Below, one piece after another: positions 34,324-42,796 of a stretch of DNA of 43,731 nt (position 1 is the stretch's first letter; each line of letters begins with the position of its first letter). Made by a program: the position numbers and the translations under genes. Origin of the DNA: Chloroflexota bacterium (GTDB lineage: Bacteria > Chloroflexota > Dehalococcoidia > UBA2979); contig PBEG01000013.1 in the NCBI GenBank assembly GCA_002718395.1, forward strand, positions 1 to 43,731, written 5' to 3'. The notes beneath the pieces are model-generated. The model was not told the origin of the DNA. It did not search any database and was given only the letters and a program-made list of their open reading frames with translations.

Positions 34324-35004
34324 ATGATAAAGATATCATTAAAAGAAATTGCCCTGGTTATTTTTAGTCTTTTTTTATATATGGTGTCACTTGTTTTCTT
34401 GGTAATGCCAATAGAAATTATTTTTGGAATTTCTACTAAATTTGGTGGTGCAATTTTAGGTATTGCATGGCAAATCTCTGTCCTATTTTTTTTATTTCAA
34501 TACAGTATAAAAAAAAGATTATCATATGATTTTTTTGGTATCAGTTTTCCAAATTCTTGGAAATATTATATTTTTGCATGGGCTGGCTCTTATTTAATTT
34601 TTATTTTTTACGGGTTATTTTTGTATATTCTAGAATTTTTTGGCATTACAAATGCTATTGATAATTTTTCTGGCCAGGAATTACCCTTCAGTAAAAATGA
34701 GAATATCTATTTATTAATTCTTATGACTATATCTATAACTATTATTGCTCCTATTGTTGAAGAGATTTTATTCAGAGGCTATTTATTCAAAGCATTACTT
34801 TCCCATTTCCCTATTCAAGTATCTGCTTTAATTAGCGGTCTTAGTTTTTCACTTTTTCATTTACAATTAACGGTAGTAATTCCTTTTATGTTTGTTGGTT
34901 GGCTTTTTGCTAATACTAGGATAAGATCTGGATCACTGCTTCCTTCTATTTTTGCTCATGCAAGTATAAATAGTTTGAGCATGATATACTTTTTTGCTTC
35001 TTAA
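34324..35004 (+). CDS. CPBP-family intramembrane protease (Abi/CAAX-like)
   Basis: Polytopic membrane protein (226 aa, from ATG 34324; a TTG at 34309 overlapping the trpB stop as TTGA is an alternative). The three motifs of the glutamic-type CPBP protease family are visible: PIVEEILFRGYLF (Glu-Glu-x3-Arg), LSFSLFHLQ (Phe-x3-His) and SIFAHASINSL (His-x3-Asn). About six to seven hydrophobic helices surround them. Known members process prenylated or small peptides or act in bacteriocin immunity. No target peptide gene is seen here. It sits between trpB and trpA with 11 and 16 bases on either side, and its base composition is like the rest. Confidence 0.87.
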   Translation: MIKISLKEIALVIFSLFLYMVSLVFLVMPIEIIFGISTKFGGAILGIAWQISVLFFLFQYSIKKRLSYDFFGISFPNSWKYYIFAWAGSYLIFIFYGLFLYILEFFGITNAIDNFSGQELPFSKNENIYLLILMTISITIIAPIVEEILFRGYLFKALLSHFPIQVSALISGLSFSLFHLQLTVVIPFMFVGWLFANTRIRSGSLLPSIFAHASINSLSMIYFFAS

Positions 35005-35020
35005 TTTTTTAGGAATTAAT

Positions 35021-35821
35021 ATGACAAATAGAATCGACATACTCTTTAATGAACTTTCATTAAATAATGAGACTGCAGTGATCCCCTTTGTTCCTATCAG
35101 CTGGCCAAGTCCAAATCAAACAGAAGAAATTGTTGAAGAAGCACTCAATGCTGGAGCACATGCAATTGAATTAGGTGTTCCTTTTAGTGATCCTCTAGCA
35201 GATGGTGCTACTAATCAGCTGGCATATCAAGAAGCATTAAAGAATGGCGCAAATATGCAAGAATTATTTAAAATCGTTAATAATTTAAGAAATAAAAATG
35301 TAAATAAGCCAATAATTGCATTTAGTTATTTTAATCCTATTCATAGTTATGGATTGAAGAACTTTGCCAGTAAAGCTAAAGAAGTTGGATTAGACGGAGT
35401 AATTGTAGTTGATCTACCTCCTGAAGAATCAGAAATGTTTTCTAAATTATGTATTAATAATGATCTGCACCAAATTTTTTTACTTGCTCCTACCTCGACT
35501 GACATAAGAATAAGAAATGTTACTGAACAAGCATCAGGGTTTATTTATTGCGTTAGCGTATCTGGTACTACAGGTGTTAGAGAGAATTTTTCACAAGATT
35601 TAATACATTTTGTTGAAAAAATAAAACAACATACTGAAGTTCCAATTGTGATAGGCTTTGGTATTTCTAGCAAGCAACATATTGAATTTGTTAGCAAGAT
35701 TGCAAATGGTGCAGTTGTAGGAAGTGCATTTGTTGAATCTATAAGGGCAAATCAAGAAGGTGATCAATATAGAAAAATAACAGAATTTATACAAAATTTA
35801 GTTGAGGTGAATAATGAATAA
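35021..35821 (+). CDS. trpA: Tryptophan synthase alpha chain
   Basis: Cleaves indole-3-glycerol phosphate to indole and passes it to TrpB (266 aa, from ATG 35021, with TAGGAATTAAT as ribosome site; the ORF-track start inside the CPBP gene is rejected). The catalytic Glu (about 50) is in AIELGVPFSDPLADG and the Asp at about 61 in the same motif. Next come HQIFLLAPTSTDIRI and GFIYCVSVSGTTGVRE, where most proteins read GVTG and this one GTTG. GFGISSKQHIE closes the phosphate site. It is functional by motif. It follows the CPBP gene and precedes aroH by 33 bases. Confidence 0.95.
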   Translation: MTNRIDILFNELSLNNETAVIPFVPISWPSPNQTEEIVEEALNAGAHAIELGVPFSDPLADGATNQLAYQEALKNGANMQELFKIVNNLRNKNVNKPIIAFSYFNPIHSYGLKNFASKAKEVGLDGVIVVDLPPEESEMFSKLCINNDLHQIFLLAPTSTDIRIRNVTEQASGFIYCVSVSGTTGVRENFSQDLIHFVEKIKQHTEVPIVIGFGISSKQHIEFVSKIANGAVVGSAFVESIRANQEGDQYRKITEFIQNLVEVNNE

Positions 35822-35854
35822 ATTTATCTTAATGAGTAGAAAGAATGTGTTGCT

Positions 35855-36223
35855 ATGTCAAAAATTATGCTAGGTATTAGAGGTGCAATAACTATAGAAA
35901 ATAATGATTCTTTAGAGATCGTAAAGGGTTCTGAAGAATTATTATCTGAAATTATAAAATTAAATAATATTGCCTCTGAAGATATCGTGTCAATTTTCTT
36001 CAGTACTACAAAAGATTTAAATGCTGAATATCCTACCGTTGCTGCAAGAAATATTGGGTTAATAAATACCGCTTTAATGTGTACTCATGAAATGGATGTA
36101 CCAAACGGTCTAGAAAAATGTGTGCGTATACTACTACATGTAAACGCAAATCAAGGATACAATAACATAAAGCATGTTTATCTAAAAGGGGCAAAGAGTT
36201 TGCGACCAGATTTAATTGATTAA
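35855..36223 (+). CDS. aroH: Chorismate mutase, AroH type
   Basis: Small trimeric chorismate mutase (122 aa) like that of Bacillus subtilis, turning chorismate to prephenate for TyrA. The active-site Arg is in GIRGAITIENN and the Glu in ALMCTHEMDVPNGLEKCVRILLHVN (Glu and the later Arg). FFSTTKDLNAEYPTVAARNIG matches the family core. It is monofunctional. It lies between trpA and aroF. The branch enzymes for tryptophan and for tyrosine/phenylalanine are thus on one transcript. No prephenate dehydratase (pheA) is in the window. Confidence 0.93.
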   Translation: MSKIMLGIRGAITIENNDSLEIVKGSEELLSEIIKLNNIASEDIVSIFFSTTKDLNAEYPTVAARNIGLINTALMCTHEMDVPNGLEKCVRILLHVNANQGYNNIKHVYLKGAKSLRPDLID

Positions 36224-36242
36224 ATAATCTAAGGATATAAAT

Positions 36243-37274
36243 ATGATAATAATTATGAGTAATGATTTTACTCCGGATAATCTATCTGATATTAACAAAC
36301 GTCTTGATGACGGCGGTCTTCAAGGCAAGCAAATAGAGGGAACTGAAAAAACAGTTATTGCAGTTGTTGGTAATGTGTACCCAGAACTAAGAGATGAAAT
36401 GTCCAGGATGCCAGGCGTTTCTTCCGTTGTGAGAATTTCTAAACCTTATAAATTATCTTCTAGAGAAACTAAACAAGAAGATACAATAGTTGACCTACCC
36501 TTTAATGTTTCAGTTGGAGGCAACCAATTTGTAGTTATGGCAGGACCTTGTTCCATTGAAAGTCGTGAGCAATTATTTGAAACTGCTGCTTCTGTAAAGG
36601 CTGCCGGTGCACATGTTTTAAGAGGTGGTGCTTTTAAACCTCGAAGTTCACCATATTCATTCCGTGGATTAGGCGAAGAAGGCTTAAAGTTATTATTTGA
36701 AGCACGTGAAGAATTTAACATGCCAGTTATAACTGAAGTTTTATCAGTAAGAGATGTAGATTTAGTAGCTCAATATTCTGATGTATTACAAATTGGCGCA
36801 AGAAATATGCAGAATTTTATTTTATTGGATGAAGTTGGTAAAACAGGCAAACCAGTTATGCTAAAAAGAGCTCTTTCTGGTTCTATCGAAGAATGGCTGT
36901 TAGCATCAGAATATATTTTATCGCAAGATAATCCTAATGTAATTTTATGTGAAAGAGGTATTCGTACTTTTGAGAAGGCCACAAGAAATACGCTTGATTT
37001 AGGTGCTATTGCATTAGTCAAACAATTAAGCCATTTACCAGTTATATCTGATCCGTCTCATGGAACGGGGTTGTGGGACTTAGTTGAGCCTATGTCATTG
37101 GCTAGTATAGCAGTTGGAGCAGATGGTTTAATGATAGAAGTGCATCCAAATCCTGAACTTGCATTATCTGATGGCCCACAGTCACTTAAACTTGATACTT
37201 TTAATAATCTTATGGGTGTAGCTTCTAATTTAGCAAAAGTAGTTGGCAAGCCCATGGCTGAGCTACCAAGTTAA
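36243..37274 (+). CDS. aroF: DAHP synthase, type I-beta with N-terminal regulatory domain
   Basis: Entry enzyme of the shikimate pathway, joining PEP and erythrose 4-phosphate (343 aa). The N-terminal about 75 residues (KTVIAVVGNVYPELRDEMSRMPGVSSVVRISKPYKL) form a ferredoxin-like/ACT-like domain known to mediate tyrosine/phenylalanine inhibition in related Thermotoga-type enzymes. The barrel starts with FVVMAGPCSIES, then LRGGAFKPRSSPYSFRGLGEEGL, VLQIGARNMQNF, KPVMLKRAL, SDPSHGTG and IEVHPNPE. AAGGA lies 7 bases before ATG 36243; ATG 36255 is an alternative. It stands after aroH and before scpA. Confidence 0.96.
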   Translation: MIIIMSNDFTPDNLSDINKRLDDGGLQGKQIEGTEKTVIAVVGNVYPELRDEMSRMPGVSSVVRISKPYKLSSRETKQEDTIVDLPFNVSVGGNQFVVMAGPCSIESREQLFETAASVKAAGAHVLRGGAFKPRSSPYSFRGLGEEGLKLLFEAREEFNMPVITEVLSVRDVDLVAQYSDVLQIGARNMQNFILLDEVGKTGKPVMLKRALSGSIEEWLLASEYILSQDNPNVILCERGIRTFEKATRNTLDLGAIALVKQLSHLPVISDPSHGTGLWDLVEPMSLASIAVGADGLMIEVHPNPELALSDGPQSLKLDTFNNLMGVASNLAKVVGKPMAELPS

Positions 37275-37306
37275 TCATAGTTTCTTTATTTTTATGAAAG
37301 GTCGTT

Positions 37307-38143
37307 GTGTTGCTTGAAGAAAACCAAGCAGACTTTATTGATACATTAAAACAAGCACGTAACAATGAAATTGATTTCGAAGTTAATCTTGAAGTATTTA
37401 ATGGGCCTTTAAACCTCTTATTATTTGTTATTGAAAAAAATGAAGTTAATGTTTTAGATATTTCAATCATTAACATAATTAAAGATTATTTATTATTTTT
37501 AGATTCACAAAATAGTGTTGATGTAAATGAATTGAGTAATTTTTTATTATTAGCTTCAAGAATTATGTTAATAAAATCCAGAAATTTACTTCCTGATGAA
37601 TTTTTAAATCAATTAGACAGTGATGAAGACTTTAACAATGATGAAAGCCTAGATCATCTTTCTAGCGCATTAAATGAAATAAAAAACTATCAAGATATTA
37701 TTAAAGAATTAAAAGAACTAGAATATACGGGCCAGTCTCATATAAGAGAAAATGTTTTTGAGAAGGTATCAAATTTTGAAGATTCCCTAGATGGAGTTTC
37801 TCTTGAAGCATTGTCAGTTTTATTTAATCAAGCAGTAGAAAGGATTAAGCTTAATCAACATTCTAATAATACCGCTATGGGCTTAAATGAAAAGATTTCA
37901 TTTACAGATAGAATTGGCGCTTTAACTAAGACATTGAATACAAATCAATCAATTGATTTTTTTGATTACATCTCACAAGCTTCTTCTTTAGAGCAAATTA
38001 TTGTTGATTTTTTATGCATTTTGACATTAATCAAAGTTGGTTATGTAAATGTTCTTCAAGATAATAAATTTGGCCCTATACTTATAAATAAATTAGATGG
38101 AGTTAATGAAAATATATTATCTTCAATCGTTAATGAATTTTAA
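37307..38143 (+). CDS. scpA: Segregation and condensation protein A
   Basis: Kleisin subunit of the SMC-ScpAB chromosome-organising complex (278 aa). The N-terminal helix motif is FEVNLEVFNGPLNLLLFVIEKNEVNVLDISIINIIKDYLLFL, followed by ELSNFLLLASRIMLIKSRNLLP, both ScpA hallmarks. A long acidic helical middle and a short winged-helix end complete it. The start is GTG 37307, with AAAGG 5 bases upstream; TTG 37310 is also possible. The usual partner gene scpB is not adjacent: the next gene is ribF. It is 32 bases after aroF. Confidence 0.92.
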   Translation: MLLEENQADFIDTLKQARNNEIDFEVNLEVFNGPLNLLLFVIEKNEVNVLDISIINIIKDYLLFLDSQNSVDVNELSNFLLLASRIMLIKSRNLLPDEFLNQLDSDEDFNNDESLDHLSSALNEIKNYQDIIKELKELEYTGQSHIRENVFEKVSNFEDSLDGVSLEALSVLFNQAVERIKLNQHSNNTAMGLNEKISFTDRIGALTKTLNTNQSIDFFDYISQASSLEQIIVDFLCILTLIKVGYVNVLQDNKFGPILINKLDGVNENILSSIVNEF

Positions 38144-38162
38144 TTTTTTTGGAGGTATTTAG

Positions 38163-39080
38163 TTGTCTAAAATTGTAATTAATAATCTTGGCAAGCTACA
38201 CGGTGATACTGCCATTACTATTGGTGTATTTGATGGCGTTCATATGGGGCATAGATATTTAATTAACCAATTAATGAAAAATGCGAACACAAATAAATTA
38301 AGTGCTGGAATTGTGACATTTGATCCTCATCCGATTCAAATATTAAGACCAGATATTGATTTTAAATATCTGCAGAGCCTTGAAAGCAGAGTGAATCGAT
38401 TACAACAAACTGGGGTAGATTTTATTAGCATAATAAAGTTTGACAAATTGTTAAGCGAGTTTAGTGCGCAAGAATTTATTAAGGAATTACAAGATCAATT
38501 GAATTTCAAATTACTTGTTATAGGTGAAGATTTTCGTTTAGGAAAAAATCAAGAAGGTGATTTAATCCGATTAAGAGATATTGCGCATAAACTAGAATTT
38601 TCTATCGAAGATATTCCTTTAAAGAGTAATAATGAGACAAAATTTTCTTCAAGTCAAATAAGAAAATTTATTACTAAGGGAGATATTAAAGAAGCCAATA
38701 AGATATTAGGTACAAGTTTTACAATTGATGGTAAGGTTGACTCAGGTGAAAAACGTGGCCGCCAGTTAGGCTTTCCTACTATTAATCTATCATTAAATCC
38801 TGATTTAATTGCACCAAAAAAAGGAGTGTACGCTTCGTTTACTAAGGTTGATGGCACTGAATATAAATCTATTGTGAATATAGGCACGCGACCAACATTT
38901 GGAATTGATAAAATACTAGCAGAATCCCATTTATTTGATTATAATGGGAATGCATATGATAAAGAAGTTACGATTTCATTGCTTGAATTTATTCGTGAAG
39001 AGGTTCAATTTGATAATAAAGATCAACTAATTAATCAAATCAATCATGATATTAAAGAAGTAAAAAGAATATTACATTAG
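38163..39080 (+). CDS. ribF: Bifunctional riboflavin kinase/FAD synthetase
   Basis: Makes FMN and then FAD from riboflavin (305 aa, normal length). The N-terminal nucleotidyltransferase has IGVFDGVHMGHRYLI (about 20-34), TFDPHPIQILRP and VIGEDFRLGKNQEGD. SSSQIRKFITKGDI links to the kinase domain, which has GKVDSGEKRGRQLGFPTINLSL and SIVNIGTRPTFG. The start is TTG 38163, with a perfect GGAGGT 6 bases upstream. The cofactor it makes is used by flavoenzymes such as the LhgO-like protein in this window. Confidence 0.95.
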   Translation: MSKIVINNLGKLHGDTAITIGVFDGVHMGHRYLINQLMKNANTNKLSAGIVTFDPHPIQILRPDIDFKYLQSLESRVNRLQQTGVDFISIIKFDKLLSEFSAQEFIKELQDQLNFKLLVIGEDFRLGKNQEGDLIRLRDIAHKLEFSIEDIPLKSNNETKFSSSQIRKFITKGDIKEANKILGTSFTIDGKVDSGEKRGRQLGFPTINLSLNPDLIAPKKGVYASFTKVDGTEYKSIVNIGTRPTFGIDKILAESHLFDYNGNAYDKEVTISLLEFIREEVQFDNKDQLINQINHDIKEVKRILH

Positions 39081-39091
39081 AAAGCAAAACA

Positions 39092-40318
39092 TTGAATTAT
39101 AAAGAACAAGCAAATTTTTTGATAAGCAATACTGAATATGGAGATGAAACACTTCGTGCAAATATGCTAAAAGAATTAGAAAAAAAATTATCAGAAGACA
39201 GACCATTAAATGTTTATTGTGGATACGATCCCACTGCAGTTGATTTAACTCTTGGTCATATTATTACAATGAGAAAATTACGTGATTTTCAGCAATTAGG
39301 TCACAAAGTTACTTTTTTAATTGGAGGTTTTACTGGTTTAATTGGCGATCCATCAGACAAAGATAAAAAAAGACCAATGCTAACAAGAGAACAATTAGAA
39401 AAAAACTCTCAAGAATACACGAGACAGGCATATAAGATATTAGATCCAAACTTGACGAATATTCGATCAAATGAAGAATGGCTTGAGTCCATTTCTTCCC
39501 AAGAATTTATTAAATTATGCTCTCATTTTACAGTAGCTCAATTTTTGGAAAGAGATAACTTTGCAAAAAGATGGAAACGCCAAGACCCCATTTATCTTTC
39601 TGAATTCTTATACGCGCTGATGCAGGGGTATGATGCAGTTCAGTTAAATGCTGATGTTCAAATTGGTGGCAGTGATCAGTTGTTTAATTTGATGGCTGGA
39701 AGGATATTGCAAAGAGAATTTGGTCAAGATCCACAAGTTATTATTACTTTACCAATTCTAGTTGGTACAGATGGTAAATTACGAATGTCAAAAAGCACTG
39801 GTAATTCAATAGGGCTTGATGAGCTTCCAAATGAAATGTACGGTAAAATTATGTCCATTCCTGATATAGCTGTTAAAAATTATTTTAATTTATTAACTAA
39901 CATAAACAATGAAGAGCTAAATAATTTATTGGATGATGTCGCATCAAAAAAATTGTCAAAAATAGATTATAAAAAAAAGCTAGCAGGATTAATTATTACA
40001 GAAATTTTTTCCATTACTGAAGCTGAACAGGCTAAGGAATATTTTGAAAATACTTTTCAAAAAGGTGAAACTCCTACAGATATGGTTGAATTTCATTTAT
40101 CTCAAATAAATAATGATGAGAGACAATTATCACGTATTTTAAATCAGGCAGAACTGCCTAATGGTCAAAAATTTGCCAAAAGCATTAGTGAAGGCAGGCG
40201 TTTAATTGAACAAAATGCAATTAGTGTTAATAATAAAAAAATTACTGAGGATGTTAATTTAAAGATTGGTGATGAAGTTCGAGTTGGTCGATTTAAATTC
40301 TTAAGATTGATTGATTAA
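39092..40318 (+). CDS. tyrS: Tyrosyl-tRNA synthetase
   Basis: Charges tRNA-Tyr (408 aa). It is the longer TyrRS form (TyrZ-like), with the HIGH-type motif in YCGYDPTAVDLTLGHIITM and the KMSKS motif as LRMSKSTGNSIG. ALMQGYDAVQLNADVQIGGSDQLFN is the tyrosine pocket, and an S4 RNA-binding domain ends the chain (NGQKFAKSISEGRRLIEQNAISVNNKKI). The TTG at 39092 has only a weak ribosome site (GAAAG), but no ATG is available before residue 25, so it is accepted. No T-box leader precedes it, because ribF ends 11 bases upstream. It converges on fabF with 5 bases between stops. Confidence 0.95.
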   Translation: MNYKEQANFLISNTEYGDETLRANMLKELEKKLSEDRPLNVYCGYDPTAVDLTLGHIITMRKLRDFQQLGHKVTFLIGGFTGLIGDPSDKDKKRPMLTREQLEKNSQEYTRQAYKILDPNLTNIRSNEEWLESISSQEFIKLCSHFTVAQFLERDNFAKRWKRQDPIYLSEFLYALMQGYDAVQLNADVQIGGSDQLFNLMAGRILQREFGQDPQVIITLPILVGTDGKLRMSKSTGNSIGLDELPNEMYGKIMSIPDIAVKNYFNLLTNINNEELNNLLDDVASKKLSKIDYKKKLAGLIITEIFSITEAEQAKEYFENTFQKGETPTDMVEFHLSQINNDERQLSRILNQAELPNGQKFAKSISEGRRLIEQNAISVNNKKITEDVNLKIGDEVRVGRFKFLRLID

Positions 40319-40323
40319 TTAAT

Positions 40324-41562
40324 TTATTTATACTGTTTAAATATTAAAACTCCGTTATGCCCACCAAATCCAAATGAGTTGGACATTGCATAGTTTATTT
40401 CAAGGTTACGTTTACCTTCAGATACATAATCCAGGTCACATTCTTCATCGGGGTCATTCAAATTAATTGTTGGATGAATTGTTTGATTTTTTATACTCAA
40501 AGCTGTAACAGCCGCTTCTATTGCTCCAGCAGCTCCAAGTGTATGTCCAACCATAGACTTAGTTGAATTAATTGGTATTTCATACGCATGCTGAGAGAAT
40601 ACTTTTTTTATTGCTGCAGTCTCATTTTTATCGTTTAGCGCAGTGCTTGTGCCATGGGCGTTAATATAATCAATATCTTCTTGATTAATATTTGCTTTCA
40701 TTAGAGCCTTTTGCATAGCTCTTACTGCTCCTTCGCCATTTTCAGATGGTTGAGTAATATGAAATGCATCTGATGTTTGACTATATGAAATAATTTCAGC
40801 ATATATTTTTGCTTTTCTATTTTCTGCATGTTCTTTTTCTTCCAATATTAATATTGATGCTCCTTCAGCTAATACAAATCCATCACGATTTTTATCAAAA
40901 GGCTTAGAAGCTTTTTCTGGCCTTGCATTATCTTTGATTGAAAGTGTGCGTGATGCTCTGAATGCTGAAAGACCTAGCCTAGTAATTGCTGCTTCTGCTC
41001 CGCCAGCAATCATTGCTGTAGAGTCACCTCTTTTAATGATTTCATATGCTGTACCCACTGCGTCTGTTCCAGATGCACATGCAGAAACTGTATCAAAGCT
41101 TGGACCCTTTGCTCCATGCTGAATAGAAATTTGCCCTGCTGCCATATCTGCAATATACATTGGGACTAATAATGGAGAAACTCTCTGTGGTCCCTTATTT
41201 ACCAATACATCATATTGTTGCTCTAAGGTTGTTAACCCTCCTATGCCACATCCAATAATTACACCCGTTTCATTACTAACCTGCTCTACATTAAGATTTG
41301 AATCGAGTATTGCTTCATTTGCTGCAATAATAGCTAATTGGGTGAACCGATCCATTCTTTTTTGTTGTTTATTATCAAGATATTTTGATGGATCAAATTT
41401 AACTTCTCCAGCAATTTTTACTTCTATGTCAGACGTGTCACATAATGTCACTTCTGTTATTCCACTTTTTCCATTTAGCAGATTATTAAATGTTTCTTCA
41501 GTTGAGTTGCCAACAGGCGTTATCATTCCGATACCAGTAATTACAACTCTTTTGTTACTCAT
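40324..41562 (-). CDS. fabF: Beta-ketoacyl-ACP synthase II, copy B
   Basis: Condensing enzyme of fatty-acid elongation (412 aa, from ATG 41562, overlapping the upstream fabF stop by 8 bases; the ORF-track start at 41604 lies inside the neighbour). Catalytic residues are complete: Cys 162 in SACASGTDAVG, His 303 in INAHGTSTALND, and Lys 335/His 340 in NSTKSMVGHTLGAAGA. MSNKRVVITGIGMITPVGNS is a typical FabF start. It is clearly different from copy A, so the pair is an old duplication. No ACP gene lies between or beside them in the window. Confidence 0.94.
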   Translation of the reverse strand: MSNKRVVITGIGMITPVGNSTEETFNNLLNGKSGITEVTLCDTSDIEVKIAGEVKFDPSKYLDNKQQKRMDRFTQLAIIAANEAILDSNLNVEQVSNETGVIIGCGIGGLTTLEQQYDVLVNKGPQRVSPLLVPMYIADMAAGQISIQHGAKGPSFDTVSACASGTDAVGTAYEIIKRGDSTAMIAGGAEAAITRLGLSAFRASRTLSIKDNARPEKASKPFDKNRDGFVLAEGASILILEEKEHAENRKAKIYAEIISYSQTSDAFHITQPSENGEGAVRAMQKALMKANINQEDIDYINAHGTSTALNDKNETAAIKKVFSQHAYEIPINSTKSMVGHTLGAAGAIEAAVTALSIKNQTIHPTINLNDPDEECDLDYVSEGKRNLEINYAMSNSFGFGGHNGVLIFKQYK

Positions 41563-42796
41563 GATCTTCCCATCTCTTAAAAATAATTGCTGCATTATGG
41601 CCACCTAAGCCTACAGAAGTACTCATTGAATAATTAACATCTTTTGTTTTTGCTGTATTAGGTACATAATCGAGGTCACAATCTGGATCATTATTTTGTA
41701 AATTAATTGTGGGTGGAATTATTTGCTCTTTACATACTAGCGCTGCAATTGCTGCTTCAGTTGCACCAGTCGCACCCATCATGTGCCCTGTCATTGATTT
41801 TGATGAAGAAACAGATAAGTTGTATGCATGATCGCCAAAAGTTGATTTTATTGCTTTGGTTTCCACTCTGTCATTTACTGGTGTGCCTGAGCCATGAGCA
41901 TTAATATAATTAATCATCTCAGGTTTCAAATTACCTTTTTTCAGAGACTGTTTTATAGCTAAACTTATACCTCTACCATTTTCATGTGGTGTTGCCATAT
42001 CATATCCATCAGCTGCATTTGCAGATGAAATGACTTCTGCATAAATTTTAGCTTTACGTTTTATTGCGCTGGTTAATTCTTCAATCACAAGAATTGTGGC
42101 TCCTTCTGATAAAGTAAAACCGCTTCTATTTAAATCAAACGGTTTACATGCGTTTGCAGGGACGTCATCTAATGCCAATGCTTTCATTGATTGAAAAGCA
42201 GCCAAATAGACTGGGTGCATTGATGCTTCAAAACCACCGGTAATCATAATATCTGCATCATCTCTCTTAATCATTTCAAATGCTTCTCCAATAACGGTTC
42301 CACCTGTTGCGCATGCAGCTGTAACAGCAAGATTCGGACCAAATGCCCCATATTCAATTGATAATAAACCGCTTGCAGTATCTGGAAGCATGTGTGTAAT
42401 TAAAAAAGGCGAAACTCTTCTTGGTCCCTTATTTTGTAATTTTTCATAATTATCAATCAATAAGTGAGCGCCTCCAATACCAGTGCCTAATGCAATGCCA
42501 GTTTTTTCAGCATGATCAGGTATATTTAAACCAGCATCTTCTATGGCTTGCTTTGATGCAGCAAGAGCTAATACTGAAGATCTATCAAGTCTTCGATTTA
42601 ATTTTTCACTTATAAAATCATTTTCACTGAAATTTTTTAATTCACCGCCATATTTACATTCAAAGTCCGAGGTATCAAAAGATTTAATATAATCAATTCC
42701 TGATTGGCCATTGATTAGTCCTTCCCATGTTTCAGAAGTATTATTTCCTAAAGGCGTTAACATTCCAATCCCTGTTATTACAACTCTTCTCTGCAT
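41555..42796 (-). CDS. fabF: Beta-ketoacyl-ACP synthase II, copy A
   Basis: Second ketosynthase of the same operon (413 aa). Catalytic residues are Cys 162 in TAACATGGTVIG, His 301 in INAHGSGTPVND, and Lys 333/His 338 in SSSKSMTGHMMGATGA. The Ala-Thr-Gly after the nucleophile and the HGSGTP variant differ from copy B (ASGT, HGTST), which hints at a different chain-length or substrate preference. AGGAGA lies before the ATG, which overlaps the fabD stop as TAATG. A FabB-like or FabF-like division of labour is possible but cannot be assigned by sequence alone. Confidence 0.94.
   Translation of the reverse strand: MQRRVVITGIGMLTPLGNNTSETWEGLINGQSGIDYIKSFDTSDFECKYGGELKNFSENDFISEKLNRRLDRSSVLALAASKQAIEDAGLNIPDHAEKTGIALGTGIGGAHLLIDNYEKLQNKGPRRVSPFLITHMLPDTASGLLSIEYGAFGPNLAVTAACATGGTVIGEAFEMIKRDDADIMITGGFEASMHPVYLAAFQSMKALALDDVPANACKPFDLNRSGFTLSEGATILVIEELTSAIKRKAKIYAEVISSANAADGYDMATPHENGRGISLAIKQSLKKGNLKPEMINYINAHGSGTPVNDRVETKAIKSTFGDHAYNLSVSSSKSMTGHMMGATGATEAAIAALVCKEQIIPPTINLQNNDPDCDLDYVPNTAKTKDVNYSMSTSVGLGGHNAAIIFKRWEDHE

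Noticed and set aside
39081-39091. T-box riboswitch before tyrS
   Set aside because: The gap after ribF is 11 bases, far too short for a T-box.
41243-41608. 121-aa plus-strand ORF at the fabF-fabF junction
   Set aside because: It is antisense to the N-terminal coding part of fabF copy B and has no recognisable features.
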